Shown: positions 17,675 to 25,827 of the stretch, piece by piece
Numbering within the stretch: the first letter of the stretch is position 1
Layout: every line of letters begins with the position of its first letter
Assembly (NCBI GenBank): GCA_937916845.1
Contig: CALFSK010000044.1
Coordinates: 1-54,920, forward strand
Direction: 5' to 3'
From: an uncultured Lactobacillus sp.
GTDB taxonomy: Bacteria > Bacillota > Bacilli > Lactobacillales > Lactobacillaceae
Length of the DNA: 54,920 bases
Translations under genes and position numbers: made by a program
The notes under the pieces: model-generated
Seen by the model: the letters and a program-made list of their open reading frames with translations, nothing else
Told to the model about the DNA's origin: nothing
The model's database searches: none

Positions 17675-18565
17675 CTATTCCGAATTAGTCGTCGTGTTAT
17701 TAATTAAAGTTCGGCTACGCTTAGGTTTCTTATCCAACATGTATTGCCGAATCAAGGTCACAATCTGTTGATTTTGCGGCAGACTCGAATGTTGGGCGTT
17801 ATTTCCCGTCACGGTAATTTCAGTATAATGCTTGACCTGTCCCTGATAGATGTACTTTCCAGCTTCGACACTGCGCGCAGGAACTAACCCATCCGTATCG
17901 TAGTTTTCCGTCCCGGCAACCGAATAGACCGTTGCGTTTTTGGGGAGTTTATCACGATACTTAATAAAATCAGCTAACATTTGGGTCTTATGGTCAAGAT
18001 TGGCTTCCGAGAAGTTATACGGCGACCCAATCGTCATAATTCGTTTGACCTTAATATCCGTTCGATTAAAGTAATGCTCAAAGAAATACGTATAGATCAG
18101 GCCACCGTTAGAATGGCCAATCGCCTTAAAATTATTGAACTGATACTTACTCGTTAACTGCTTAAAGGCCAGTGAGAACCAACGAGCTTGCTTTTTGATA
18201 TTGTCGTAACCATCCTTGTTATTTTCAAAACCCACAACGATCACCGGTTCGTTATCACGCGGGCGCAACGTCCCCGTCATCGTGACTTGGTCATTCTTTT
18301 TGACCGTCAACTTAATGAGACTGTGTTTCCGTTTATCCGCCTTATTTAGCTGAGTGACCAGCGTATCAAACCGGTTTTGACTGGCACTGCTCCCCGGGAT
18401 CATGATGATGGGGGACATTGGCGAATCGTGCCGACCAGTCATCGCCGTCACGTTGGCGCGCGTCCACCGGTAAGAAGGTCCGATTAGCAGACCTAAGAAG
18501 AGAATTCCCAATGCTAAGACGATTAAACTCCGCAGTCGGCGTGACCCACTAGGCTTCTTTGACAT
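17675..18565 (-). CDS. Membrane-anchored DUF915 alpha/beta hydrolase, copy 2
   Basis: Paralog of the gene at 6838-7701. One N-terminal membrane segment (about 12-33) after a basic start (MSKKPSGSRRLRS), then the extracellular hydrolase domain. IMIPGSSASQNRFDTL, the nucleophile Ser in IGHSNGGLIY (about 152), the Asp in NYDTDGLVP and the His in NAQHSSLPQ complete the presumed triad. The ATG at 18565 is chosen because GGGGGGAA lies just before it; it overlaps the EIIC stop by 17 bases, the same coupling as in the first cassette. Substrate unknown. The C-terminal tail is basic, then Asn/Thr-rich. Confidence 0.88.
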   Translation of the reverse strand: MSKKPSGSRRLRSLIVLALGILFLGLLIGPSYRWTRANVTAMTGRHDSPMSPIIMIPGSSASQNRFDTLVTQLNKADKRKHSLIKLTVKKNDQVTMTGTLRPRDNEPVIVVGFENNKDGYDNIKKQARWFSLAFKQLTSKYQFNNFKAIGHSNGGLIYTYFFEHYFNRTDIKVKRIMTIGSPYNFSEANLDHKTQMLADFIKYRDKLPKNATVYSVAGTENYDTDGLVPARSVEAGKYIYQGQVKHYTEITVTGNNAQHSSLPQNQQIVTLIRQYMLDKKPKRSRTLINNTTTNSE

Positions 18566-19889
18566 GGTCGTTCCCCCCTTTCCGGGCAACTTCCACTTGG
18601 GCCGCATTAACGATGGCTTCCGCTAAGTGCATGAACGGTAAATAGATGGCCGTCGAAATAATTAAGCACACGATTCCGATTAACAAGGCAACCACGTTCC
18701 CGTTTGTTCCAATAAAAGCGATCAACGGACCGGGTGTCCCAATCGGTACCGGATAGACAACTGGTGGCATCCAGTGAAATGCAATCGCCATAGCCGCGAT
18801 CCCCATATTGACCACCGGTGCTATAGTGAATGGAATTAGATAGATTAGATTATATAAGACCGGTAACCCGGTTAGGATTGGCCCGTTACTATTAAATAGC
18901 GCCGGAAGTAATCCCCACCGTGCCACGACGTGATAATTATGATTATTGCTACTAATAAAAATTGCAATGACTAGTGCTAAAAGCATCCCGGTACCACCAA
19001 AAGTTCCAAAGGCGTGGTACAAGGTATCGGCCGTAAACGGGTACGGGACGTTATAAGCTGAATGCTGGGCTAAAGCGTAATTCAGATTTGTGTTCATCGC
19101 GGGTGTATTGGACGTTAATTGTTGATACGGCCCAAACAGCCCTAAAATTTCCAAGAACAACGTCAACATGGATATGCCCAAAGTAAGCCAAACGCTATGG
19201 CTGGTCGTTGCAAATTTCTGGAACGCTTCCCAAGTTTCTTCAGAGTAACTCGCGACCATCAGCCAGTGCACCCCTAAACTGGCCACAACGGCGAGTAAAA
19301 ATACAATCAGCATTGGCAGCAACGAGCCAAACGTGCGCTGCAAAATTTGCGTCGTGTGTGGCGCTTGTGGTTCGTCACCAGGTTTGCCGAACCACTTGAA
19401 GCATAGTCCGGTTATGCCACCCGTAATCAGCGCGCCTGTAAGTCCATTGGTCCCTAACATTAGCGCGTTAAAGATTCCTAGCTGCGCCTGATTCGTATAC
19501 TGATAAGCCATAATGAGTAAGGCGACGGCCCCCGTCAGCCCGGCCAGCTGTTCATCACGATTATGTAGTTTAGCCAAGTATTTCGCTGCCCCGTACGCCG
19601 CAATGACGGCGACACTATTCAGTGTCAGGTTAGTCAAATTGTCGAACGGATAGTGTAAGTATTTATAATACGGGACCCACTTGGATAAGTGGAAAACACT
19701 CGCAAAGAACCCTTGCTTCGTTAGAACCGTCGACTGAATGATCTGACTAAACGTCCCAATCAAAATAAACGGGAACGTCAGCATCAACGTCCGCTGAATC
19801 ACCCGGTAAAAGTTCGTTTTCCGCAACTTTAATAGTGTCGGTACCATTCGTTGGATCACCCGTTGTTCACCAATCCCCACGCTGTCCAT
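18549..19889 (-). CDS. Stand-alone PTS EIIC permease, lactose/cellobiose type, copy 2
   Basis: A 446-residue polytopic protein, paralog of the EIIC at 7691-9043. Shared features are MLTFPFILIGTFSQI, GGTGMLLALVIAIF, LPALFNSNGPILTGLPVLYN and MPPVVYPVPIGTPGPLIAFIGTNG. The usual glutamate-bearing NEP stretch reads NSNGP here and NFNQP in the other copy, so both differ from ordinary cellobiose EIIC at a site linked to sugar binding. No EIIA or EIIB gene is adjacent. The start is ATG at 19889, or possibly the GTG three codons later (19880), which is better spaced from GAAGGGGG. Sugar unknown. Confidence 0.83.
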   Translation of the reverse strand: MDSVGIGEQRVIQRMVPTLLKLRKTNFYRVIQRTLMLTFPFILIGTFSQIIQSTVLTKQGFFASVFHLSKWVPYYKYLHYPFDNLTNLTLNSVAVIAAYGAAKYLAKLHNRDEQLAGLTGAVALLIMAYQYTNQAQLGIFNALMLGTNGLTGALITGGITGLCFKWFGKPGDEPQAPHTTQILQRTFGSLLPMLIVFLLAVVASLGVHWLMVASYSEETWEAFQKFATTSHSVWLTLGISMLTLFLEILGLFGPYQQLTSNTPAMNTNLNYALAQHSAYNVPYPFTADTLYHAFGTFGGTGMLLALVIAIFISSNNHNYHVVARWGLLPALFNSNGPILTGLPVLYNLIYLIPFTIAPVVNMGIAAMAIAFHWMPPVVYPVPIGTPGPLIAFIGTNGNVVALLIGIVCLIISTAIYLPFMHLAEAIVNAAQVEVARKGGNDHVKEA

Positions 19890-20094
19890 CCCCCTTCAAT
19901 AACTTCTTTGGTCTAATTATACGGCTATCTCTAAGTTTAGGACCACCAAACTCGTCTATAAATTTTATTGTTCCGAAGCTAACAAGGTTTAGACCATTAA
20001 AAATACCAATCTGACTAGTATGATGCCATCATGAGCTTTGATTGCATAAAATTTTGATTGTTGTATCAACATCCTACTGAAAATCCGTTACTTT

Positions 20095-20270
20095 AGTCCG
20101 GTTGGCGCTGATAACATACGGTCGTGGGACTGGGTCAAGCCTGAGAAGCGTCTTGTCCCTCGCCCGGAATAGTTGCAAAATACGCAACTGTCCCGGACCG
20201 TCCGTGGTGGCAAAAAACGCCGCTCCAACGCCACCCTCACGACCGATGCTATCAGCGCCAACCTCCGAAT
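20095..20270 (+). repeat. Structured repeat family B, copy B1
   Basis: Outer arms GTTGGCGCTGATA (20101-20113) and TATCAGCGCCAAC (20250-20262) continue inward with CGGTCGTG/CACGACCG. Inside are smaller hairpins: GTTGC/GCAAC within CCGG/CCGG, and GGTGGC/GCCACC. Segments shared with other B copies are CTCGCCCGG, TTGCAAAA, CGGACCGTCCGTGGT and CTCACGACCGAT. Together with A1 it fills most of the 720-base gene-free stretch 19890-20609. The rest of that stretch shows no gene. Confidence 0.85.
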
Positions 20271-20304
20271 ATCCGACAATAATAACAATAAATAAAGCTA
20301 TTTT

Positions 20305-20478
20305 CAGCTTCGTCGGGCAGCCTTGGTTTGCTGTGTCGGCAAGATTAGCAGATGATTTTTTTGCTAATCTTGCGGGGCGATTCAAAGACGCGGGGTTCGG
20401 CTTTGAATCGAGGCCCCAGACCGCATCATGGCTGGGACCGTCCCCCACAGCTACACCAAGGCTGCCCGACGAAGCGAC
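20305..20478 (-). repeat. Structured repeat family A, copy A1
   Basis: Outer arms CGTCGGGCAGCCTTGG (20311-20326) and CCAAGGCTGCCCGACG (20456-20471) enclose three arms: AAGATTAGCA/TGCTAATCTT (20341-20371), CGATTCAAAG/CTTTGAATCG (20378-20410) and CCCAG/CTGGG (20415-20436). This is a four-way-junction, cloverleaf-like layout. It is inverted relative to the copies at 31091, 43246 and 48351, and lies about 35 bases from B1. Confidence 0.85.
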
Positions 20479-20527
20479 TAATTTAAGAGTAACGCTCATT
20501 ACAACGTTAGTGACAATCTCCACTTAG

Positions 20528-20574
20528 TCAAAAGCAGTCCCTTGTATGCAAGATTTCATACAAGGGACTGCTTT
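20528..20574. terminator. Terminator of the DUF4097 gene
   Basis: Perfect 18-base arms AAAGCAGTCCCTTGTATG and CATACAAGGGACTGCTTT with an eight-base loop. It lies between repeat A1 and the stop of the DUF4097 gene at 20610. Confidence 0.8.
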
Positions 20575-20609
20575 AATGTGATTTAAATTTTTATACTAAG
20601 CGCCATTGC

Positions 20610-21977
20610 TTAACCCAATCGAATCGTTCCCGATGTCGTTCGACCCTTGATCGTATAAGTTCCGGTGATGCCGACTTGTCCGGCTTGATAGCCATCCGCA
20701 AAGTGCGTGGCCGACCCATTTTTTGGTGCGGTAATCCGGCCACTCTGCGCCTCTAATTCGTAGGCATAGCTAGCGTCACTCGGCACCCCAACTTTAATAC
20801 TGCCACTCTTCGCGTTGAGGTTAATGTCACCGGCAATGTTGGCAAATGCCAGCTTCAAACTACCAGACTTCACTGACCAGCTACCGCCACCATTCAAGGC
20901 GTCACCGGTAACCGTTCCGCTGGTGGCACTGATCGTAAACTGCCCAGCCGTAACAGCGTGCATTCGAATTCGCCCACTTTTAACTAGCATTCCAAGTTGA
21001 TTCGTCACTTGGACACCATTTAGGTCACAACTCCCAGAAGTCACATCGGCGCTAAACGCTTGGCTACCAACTTCGGCGACCCGAGCGCCACCACTGATGA
21101 CTTGTAAGTTGACCGTATCCAAGTACGGCAAACCAGCAACTAAAACACTCCCAGAACGGCTAGTTACCGCAACGTTGCCCATAAAACTGACCGGAACGTG
21201 AATTTGAACATGAACGCGCAGGGGAATTAAAAACGGGACCTTTCCTTGGGTCACTTTCAATTCTTTTTCGTTCTGACTGACTTGCGCCTGATAAGCCGTA
21301 TTATTATGATTCATGTATTCCCGCACAATCACTTCATCGGTATCCCCTTGGGTAGGTAAAATTTTAACCCGTGCCGATTTATAGTGGATGGCCAAACTTG
21401 TAATCGTCTTGGTATCAAAACGCTGTTCGTTCACAAGCGGCAAGTTTTCTGTATATTCACCAGCTAAGTTGAGTGGAGTAGCGGGCATCTTAAATTCAGG
21501 TTGCGCCTGGGCGTCACCGTTCAAATTAATGCCATCTTCGTTGAAGGTCCAACTCCCAAGTTTCAAGCCGTGGCTATCCGCCTTAATGGCCCCATCATTA
21601 ATGGAGACCCCTTCAGAATCAGCTTTAAACGCCCGGCCGTCCTTCACGTAAACACCATCATTATTAATATTGAGCGTCTCACCATCGTCGACCCGAATGC
21701 CATCATCGTCCATAACCACGTGGTGACCACGAATCGTCTTGGTTGTGCCATTTTCGGCGTTGATCTGCCGAATTAATTCGTTAATATCGCCAAAATCACT
21801 AAACGCTTCCGCAACGGCTTCTTCAGGGGCTAATCCGGCCTGCTGCTTATCCGCAGCCGCCTCGTTTAAATCACTAGTTAATTCCGCCTTGAGCTCAACC
21901 AATGCCGGTGTTTGTGGCTGATCTTTAAAATAACTATTTAGTCGCATTGCGACCAGTTGTTCAGTTTTTGCTGACAT
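20610..21977 (-). CDS. DUF4097 / LiaF-like beta-helix protein with N-terminal HAAS-type domain
   Basis: A 455-residue protein. Residues 1-80 are helical and resemble the HAAS/DUF1700 domain commonly paired with PadR regulators (MRLNSYFKDQ, LTSDLNEAAADKQQAG, AFSDFGDINELI). Residues about 88-150 contain a run of short degenerate repeats with a DG turn (DDDGIRVDDG, NNDGVYVKDG, DSEGVSINDG, NEDGINLNGD). From about 190 the DUF4097 domain begins, with stacked strands such as RSGSVLVAGLP, TSGSCDLNGVQ, KSGRIRMHAV, TSGTVTGDA and KSGSIKVGV, a repeating SG-(x)n pattern typical of a right-handed beta helix. No signal peptide or membrane segment is clear. The ATG at 21977 overlaps the PadR stop by 17 bases after AGGAAGG. 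It probably takes part in envelope-stress sensing with the PadR gene. Confidence 0.85.
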   Translation of the reverse strand: MSAKTEQLVAMRLNSYFKDQPQTPALVELKAELTSDLNEAAADKQQAGLAPEEAVAEAFSDFGDINELIRQINAENGTTKTIRGHHVVMDDDGIRVDDGETLNINNDGVYVKDGRAFKADSEGVSINDGAIKADSHGLKLGSWTFNEDGINLNGDAQAQPEFKMPATPLNLAGEYTENLPLVNEQRFDTKTITSLAIHYKSARVKILPTQGDTDEVIVREYMNHNNTAYQAQVSQNEKELKVTQGKVPFLIPLRVHVQIHVPVSFMGNVAVTSRSGSVLVAGLPYLDTVNLQVISGGARVAEVGSQAFSADVTSGSCDLNGVQVTNQLGMLVKSGRIRMHAVTAGQFTISATSGTVTGDALNGGGSWSVKSGSLKLAFANIAGDINLNAKSGSIKVGVPSDASYAYELEAQSGRITAPKNGSATHFADGYQAGQVGITGTYTIKGRTTSGTIRLG

Positions 21978-22320
21978 GCGCGTCAATCCTTCCTAATATT
22001 AATTCATCAATAACTTGCTTTGCAAAATTCCATTCGGTCACGTTTTGGGTCAACGTGGCCCGCCCCTGAGTGGTGATTTGGTAATATTTTCGCCGGCCAC
22101 CCTGGGTCTCGTTGCCCCAGTAACTGGTGATATCGCCATTCTTTTCTAACCGTCGAAACACGGTGTAGAGCGTCGCTTCATTAATGTCGTAAGCTTCCTG
22201 GCTCAGCCTTTTAATCGTTTTAGCAATTTCGTAGCCATAACTGTCGCCCTGACTTAAAATATTCAGCACGATCGTGGTCGTGTGCCCGCGAATCGTATCT
22301 TTGGAAATTTCGGGTTTCAT
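21961..22320 (-). CDS. PadR-family transcriptional repressor
   Basis: A 119-residue winged-helix regulator of the short PadR type. Features are IVLNILSQGDSYGYEIAKTIKRLS, then NEATLYTVFRRLEKNGDITSYWG, and GGRRKYYQITTQGRATLTQNVTEW, the family's wing and dimer helix. The ATG at 22320 follows AAAGGAAG at eight bases; the longer frame would run through the promoter. The promoter TTGACA (22401-22396), 17-base spacer, TATATT is overlapped by one palindromic operator and followed by another, so it should repress itself and the overlapping DUF4097 gene. Confidence 0.93.
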   Translation of the reverse strand: MKPEISKDTIRGHTTTIVLNILSQGDSYGYEIAKTIKRLSQEAYDINEATLYTVFRRLEKNGDITSYWGNETQGGRRKYYQITTQGRATLTQNVTEWNFAKQVIDELILGRIDAHVSKN

Positions 22321-22340
22321 AGTCAACTTCCTTTCAGCAC

Positions 22341-22408
22341 TACTTTGTGTCACATAGTAATTCGATGAGAATAATATAGCATCAATTACTATGTGTGTCA
22401 AAGTAATT
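22341..22408. promoter_or_regulatory. padR promoter with two palindromic operators
   Basis: The minus-strand promoter is TTGACA, 17 bases, TATATT. Operator 1 is TACTTTGTGTCACATAGTA (22341-22359), a palindrome with one mismatch, in the 5' leader. Operator 2 is at 22384-22408, ATTACTATG and CAAAGTAAT around TGTGT, over the -35 box. The two operators are also inverted copies of each other. Both resemble the ATGT...ACAT-type sites of PadR repressors. Confidence 0.7.
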
Positions 22409-22483
22409 GTTTTGAAAAATCAGTCGACAAAAAACGCCCAAGGATTCCTTGAGCGCACAACCTAATTTATTTGATAGTAGTGA

Positions 22484-24823
22484 TTAACGCCACCGAATCT
22501 TACTCAAAACCCGTTTGCCTAACCCATTTTGGAGTAGGACGAAGACCGGGTAAGCACTTATGACAAGTGGCAAGTAAATCCATGCCAGTGACCAGTGCCA
22601 GAGACTTACTAATGAAAAGAGCTGTCCCCCAAATAAAAAGACGAGTAAGAACAAGCTTGCCATCAAGACGACTAGTCCAATCTTGAACCGGTTCAGCGGC
22701 CGGGCCGCAATCAGTAGCGCGTTTAAACTAATAATTCCCGTCATTAGAACGCTTAACGTCGACGTTGTCCCAAAATCAAGCTGGAATTTACTTCCGAGCA
22801 ACATAATCGTTAAAATGTACCCCACCACACAAATCGCGGACGGCACCGCAATTTCCATGACTTGCTTCATAAAGCGGCCCGTAATCCGCGTATAGTCCGG
22901 TGCCAGCGCCAAGAAGAACGTCGGGATACCGACCATTAACGTCGAAATTGGGGTTAACTGAATCGGTTCAAACGGATAGCTGTGACTCATAAAGATAAAA
23001 ATCAGCGTTAATGCCGCCGAATACATCGTTTTAATCAGGTACAGCGCGGCGACCCGTTCAATGTTGTTAATCACCCGCCGGCCCTCATTTAGGACCTGCA
23101 CCATGGCGTCAAAGTTCGATTCAATCAAGACAAAGTCCGCTAAGCTCTTCGTCGCTTCACTCCCAGTCGCCATGGCAATACTGCAATCAGCCTGCTTTAA
23201 GGCTAACAAGTCGTTGACCCCGTCACCAGTCATCGCAACCGTATGCCCAGCTGCCTGGTAAGCTTTGATCAAAGATTCCTTTTGTTGCGGCGTCACCCGA
23301 CCAAAGACGTTGTAATCCGCCACGAGCTGATCAAAATCCGGCGTCGACCCAACTTGGCTCATGTCGACTAATTGGTCCGCGCCTGCGATCCCGGCCCGCT
23401 TGGCAATACTAGCGACCGTGACCGGGTTATCACCCGAGATCACCTTTAACGCAACGTCCTGATTCGCAAAAAAGCCAAACGTCTCTTTTGCCCGGGGACG
23501 TAATTCATCCGTGATTAAAATTAGCCCGACTGCTTGAGGCTCACTTGGCTTCGGTGTCGTTAATGCCTTAACTTGGGCAAATAGCAACACCCGATAGCCT
23601 TGTTTCGCCAAAGTTTGAATATGAGTTTGTAAGTCTGCCGGTACCGTTTCATAAATGAACTCCGGTGCCCCCATAACGTAGGACTGACCGTTAAACTGCG
23701 CTCCACTCCACTTACGGGCGGACGAAAACGGTAATACCGCGTCTGCGTGTACGGTAGGGGTCCCAAACGCTTCTTTAATGGCTTGCGCCGTTTCATTATC
23801 ATCATCAATCGCCGTGACTAACTCCGCTAATCGGGCTTCAGCGATTTGGGCTGGGACTTGGCCCCAAGGTTCTAACCGGTCAAACTTTAATTGACCACTA
23901 GTAATGGTCCCCGTTTTATCTAAGCATAGCGTATCGACCCGCGCCAACGCTTCAATGGCTGGCAGTTCCCGGACCAATACTTGGTGTCGCCCTAGGGTGA
24001 ACGCACCGGCCGCCAACGCTACGGATGTCAATAGGACCAACCCTTCTGGAATCATCCCCACCATCGCAGCGACCGTTCCTAAAATGGCCCGGTTTTGTGA
24101 CTCACCCCGCAACAACGTGGAAATGAATAAGCCAGCGCCCAACGGAATGATCGTAATCGTCAAAATTTTAATAATCCGATTAATAATTGTGAGGAGTTGG
24201 CTCGGCGTCCGGTGCTTTTGCTTCGCCGCTTTTGCCATTTGCTTAATGAAACTTCCGTGGCCAACTTCGGTTGCTTGCACAACGCCGTGACCACCGAGAA
24301 TCACACTCCCAGATATCATCGCGTCGCCCGGTCCCTTAATGACCGGATCCGCTTCACCAGTGATCTGAGATTCATCGACTTCAAGGCCCTCAGTTGTCCG
24401 GACCACCCCGTCCACCGGTAGTTGGTCGCCACGCGTGACCATGATAAGGTCATCTTGAACCACCGCGTCCTGCGCGTAATCCCCAACCTGACCATCCCGG
24501 CAAATATGAATTTTCGCTGCTGACAGGAGTGACAATTTATCAACTTGCCGTTTTGCCCGGATTTCTTGGAAAATCCCAATGGCCGTGTTCATGATCACCA
24601 CAAATAAGAACAGGATGTTCTTATAACTCCCCGTCAACAAAACCAGTCCGGCCAACACGACGTTAATCAAATTAAAGAGCGTCAGGAGATTATCGCGGAA
24701 AATCTGTTTAACGGAACGCGTTAACGGTGGTAACGGCTCATTTTTAAGGCCCGCTGCCACCCGTTTTTTAACTTCATCGGTGGTTAAGCCCAATTTAATT
24801 GGTGGTAAATAACGGTCTGACAT
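22484..24823 (-). CDS. Cation-transporting P-type ATPase (P2-like)
   Basis: A 779-residue membrane ATPase. The actuator motif is ITGEADPV (about 154-161), the TM4 motif MIPEGL (about 257-262), the phosphorylated Asp D302 in CLDKTGTIT, and the hinge motif TGDGVNDLLALKQADCSIAMATGSEA at about 530. TM4 has PEGL and no CPC, so it is not a heavy-metal P1B pump; it resembles the P2-type group of lactobacilli and streptococci (Exp7-like) whose ion is debated. There is no N-terminal metal-binding domain. It lies upstream of padR on the same strand with its own promoter region, about 80 bases from the padR operator. Ion unknown; Ca, Mn or K are options. Confidence 0.9.
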   Translation of the reverse strand: MSDRYLPPIKLGLTTDEVKKRVAAGLKNEPLPPLTRSVKQIFRDNLLTLFNLINVVLAGLVLLTGSYKNILFLFVVIMNTAIGIFQEIRAKRQVDKLSLLSAAKIHICRDGQVGDYAQDAVVQDDLIMVTRGDQLPVDGVVRTTEGLEVDESQITGEADPVIKGPGDAMISGSVILGGHGVVQATEVGHGSFIKQMAKAAKQKHRTPSQLLTIINRIIKILTITIIPLGAGLFISTLLRGESQNRAILGTVAAMVGMIPEGLVLLTSVALAAGAFTLGRHQVLVRELPAIEALARVDTLCLDKTGTITSGQLKFDRLEPWGQVPAQIAEARLAELVTAIDDDNETAQAIKEAFGTPTVHADAVLPFSSARKWSGAQFNGQSYVMGAPEFIYETVPADLQTHIQTLAKQGYRVLLFAQVKALTTPKPSEPQAVGLILITDELRPRAKETFGFFANQDVALKVISGDNPVTVASIAKRAGIAGADQLVDMSQVGSTPDFDQLVADYNVFGRVTPQQKESLIKAYQAAGHTVAMTGDGVNDLLALKQADCSIAMATGSEATKSLADFVLIESNFDAMVQVLNEGRRVINNIERVAALYLIKTMYSAALTLIFIFMSHSYPFEPIQLTPISTLMVGIPTFFLALAPDYTRITGRFMKQVMEIAVPSAICVVGYILTIMLLGSKFQLDFGTTSTLSVLMTGIISLNALLIAARPLNRFKIGLVVLMASLFLLVFLFGGQLFSLVSLWHWSLAWIYLPLVISAYPVFVLLQNGLGKRVLSKIRWR

Positions 24824-24993
24824 GTCGCGCCCCCTCAGTATTAATCTATTTTTATTGTAAACGATTTTAACGGAAAATTACCGCAATTTCACTTGAATTC
24901 GTTCACTTTTAGTAAAAACTAAGTAATTCTATTAGCACACCCCAATTGTTTAGGTCTTAATTAGTCACAACGAGCACGTCCGGGAGAGAACAC

Positions 24994-25089
24994 AAAAAAG
25001 CCGTTCAGAAATCATCCTGAACGGTTTTGTCTATTATTATGGTTGAAACGTGGGCCAACAGGCAGTTTATTCCGCTTTTGGACCACTCT
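24994..25089 (-). repeat. 3'-UTR module, copy 4, with terminator, after the TetR gene
   Basis: Read on the minus strand from the stop: AAAGAGTGGTCCAAAAGCGG, AATAAACTGCCTGTTGG, CCCACGTTTCAACCATAATA, ATAGAC, then a terminator with arms ACCGTTCAGGAT/ATTTCTGAACGG (24994-25028) and a T run. It is the shortest form of the first hairpin, missing part of its central loop. The remaining gene-free sequence 24824-24993 shows nothing but AT-rich promoter DNA. Confidence 0.75.
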
Positions 25090-25659
25090 TTACTTATTTT
25101 CTGCTGGCAAATGCGTTTGGTCAATGGCCAACTGCATCGTCTTCGTAAACCGGCTGTCTAATTCAGCCTTGGACATCGTAAAGAAGCCCCCGATTTCTTG
25201 AATGATAAATCCAAACAAGGTCGACCGGTACAACGTGTTTTCGACCCGCGCCGCATCATTCAACTGTAAAGGTGTGAACATAGCCTGGTACAAGTTAACC
25301 ATCGCTGCCCGTGTCCGCGGAATCTTTAAATTGTCATTTAAATCTAGCAAAACTGGTGCTAATCCCCGATGGTTCAGACAAGCTGAACGAAATTCCTGTG
25401 CAAAGGCCATTAAGGCGTCATCCCCGGTGACGTCCGCAATCTTTTCGGTCAACTGATCTTTTACCGTTTGGACAAATTGGAGCCCCACCTGATCTAATAA
25501 GTCACTTAAACTATCAACATAATTATAAATGGATTGTGGTCGCACATCTAAAACGAGTGCTAAATCACGGATCGTTAACCCGGTAATTCCCTTAGTCTCA
25601 ATTAACTGATTCGCTGTGGCAAGAACTTTAGCTTGCGTTAGTGTTCTTCTCTTTACCAT
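25090..25659 (-). CDS. TetR/AcrR-family transcriptional repressor
   Basis: A 189-residue regulator. The HTH is at about residues 7-50 (QAKVLATANQLIETKGITG, LTIRDLALVLDVRPQSIYNYV). The C-terminal ligand domain contains ENTLYRSTLFGFIIQEIGGFF, resembling the WHG-type TetR group. It is divergent from an MFS exporter gene, with about 170 bases between starts and a palindrome in between, so it very likely represses that exporter and responds to a toxic compound. The ribosome site before the ATG is GGGGGAG. It ends in the repeated 3'-UTR module. Confidence 0.93.
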   Translation of the reverse strand: MVKRRTLTQAKVLATANQLIETKGITGLTIRDLALVLDVRPQSIYNYVDSLSDLLDQVGLQFVQTVKDQLTEKIADVTGDDALMAFAQEFRSACLNHRGLAPVLLDLNDNLKIPRTRAAMVNLYQAMFTPLQLNDAARVENTLYRSTLFGFIIQEIGGFFTMSKAELDSRFTKTMQLAIDQTHLPAENK

Positions 25660-25778
25660 ACTTCTCCCCCGATTTTAAATTTATACGATTATTATTATAA
25701 CTCAAAAACAAACCATATTTTTTAGAAAACGGCATGAAACAGTTTAAATAAAATATAAAAAGGATTATAATTTCCACT

Positions 25779-25797
25779 AAGCTGATTGAATCAGTTT
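25779..25797. promoter_or_regulatory. Candidate TetR operator before the MFS gene
   Basis: AAGCTGATTGAATCAGTTT is a near-palindrome (eight of nine positions in each arm) between the divergent tetR and MFS genes, just downstream of AT-rich promoter sequence (AAAAGGATTATAAT). It lies 31 bases before the chosen MFS start, at about the place of the transcription start. Confidence 0.5.
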
Positions 25798-25827
25798 AAT
25801 TTTAACTTATATTGGAGTGCTATTCAA

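Noticed and set aside
20074..20527. Reading frames of 141-149 codons on both strands across the gene-free stretch before the EIIC gene
   Set aside because: They run through repeats B1 and A1, whose long GC-rich palindromes produce mirror frames on both strands. No ribosome site, no recognisable domain, and similar accidental frames appear at every other repeat copy.
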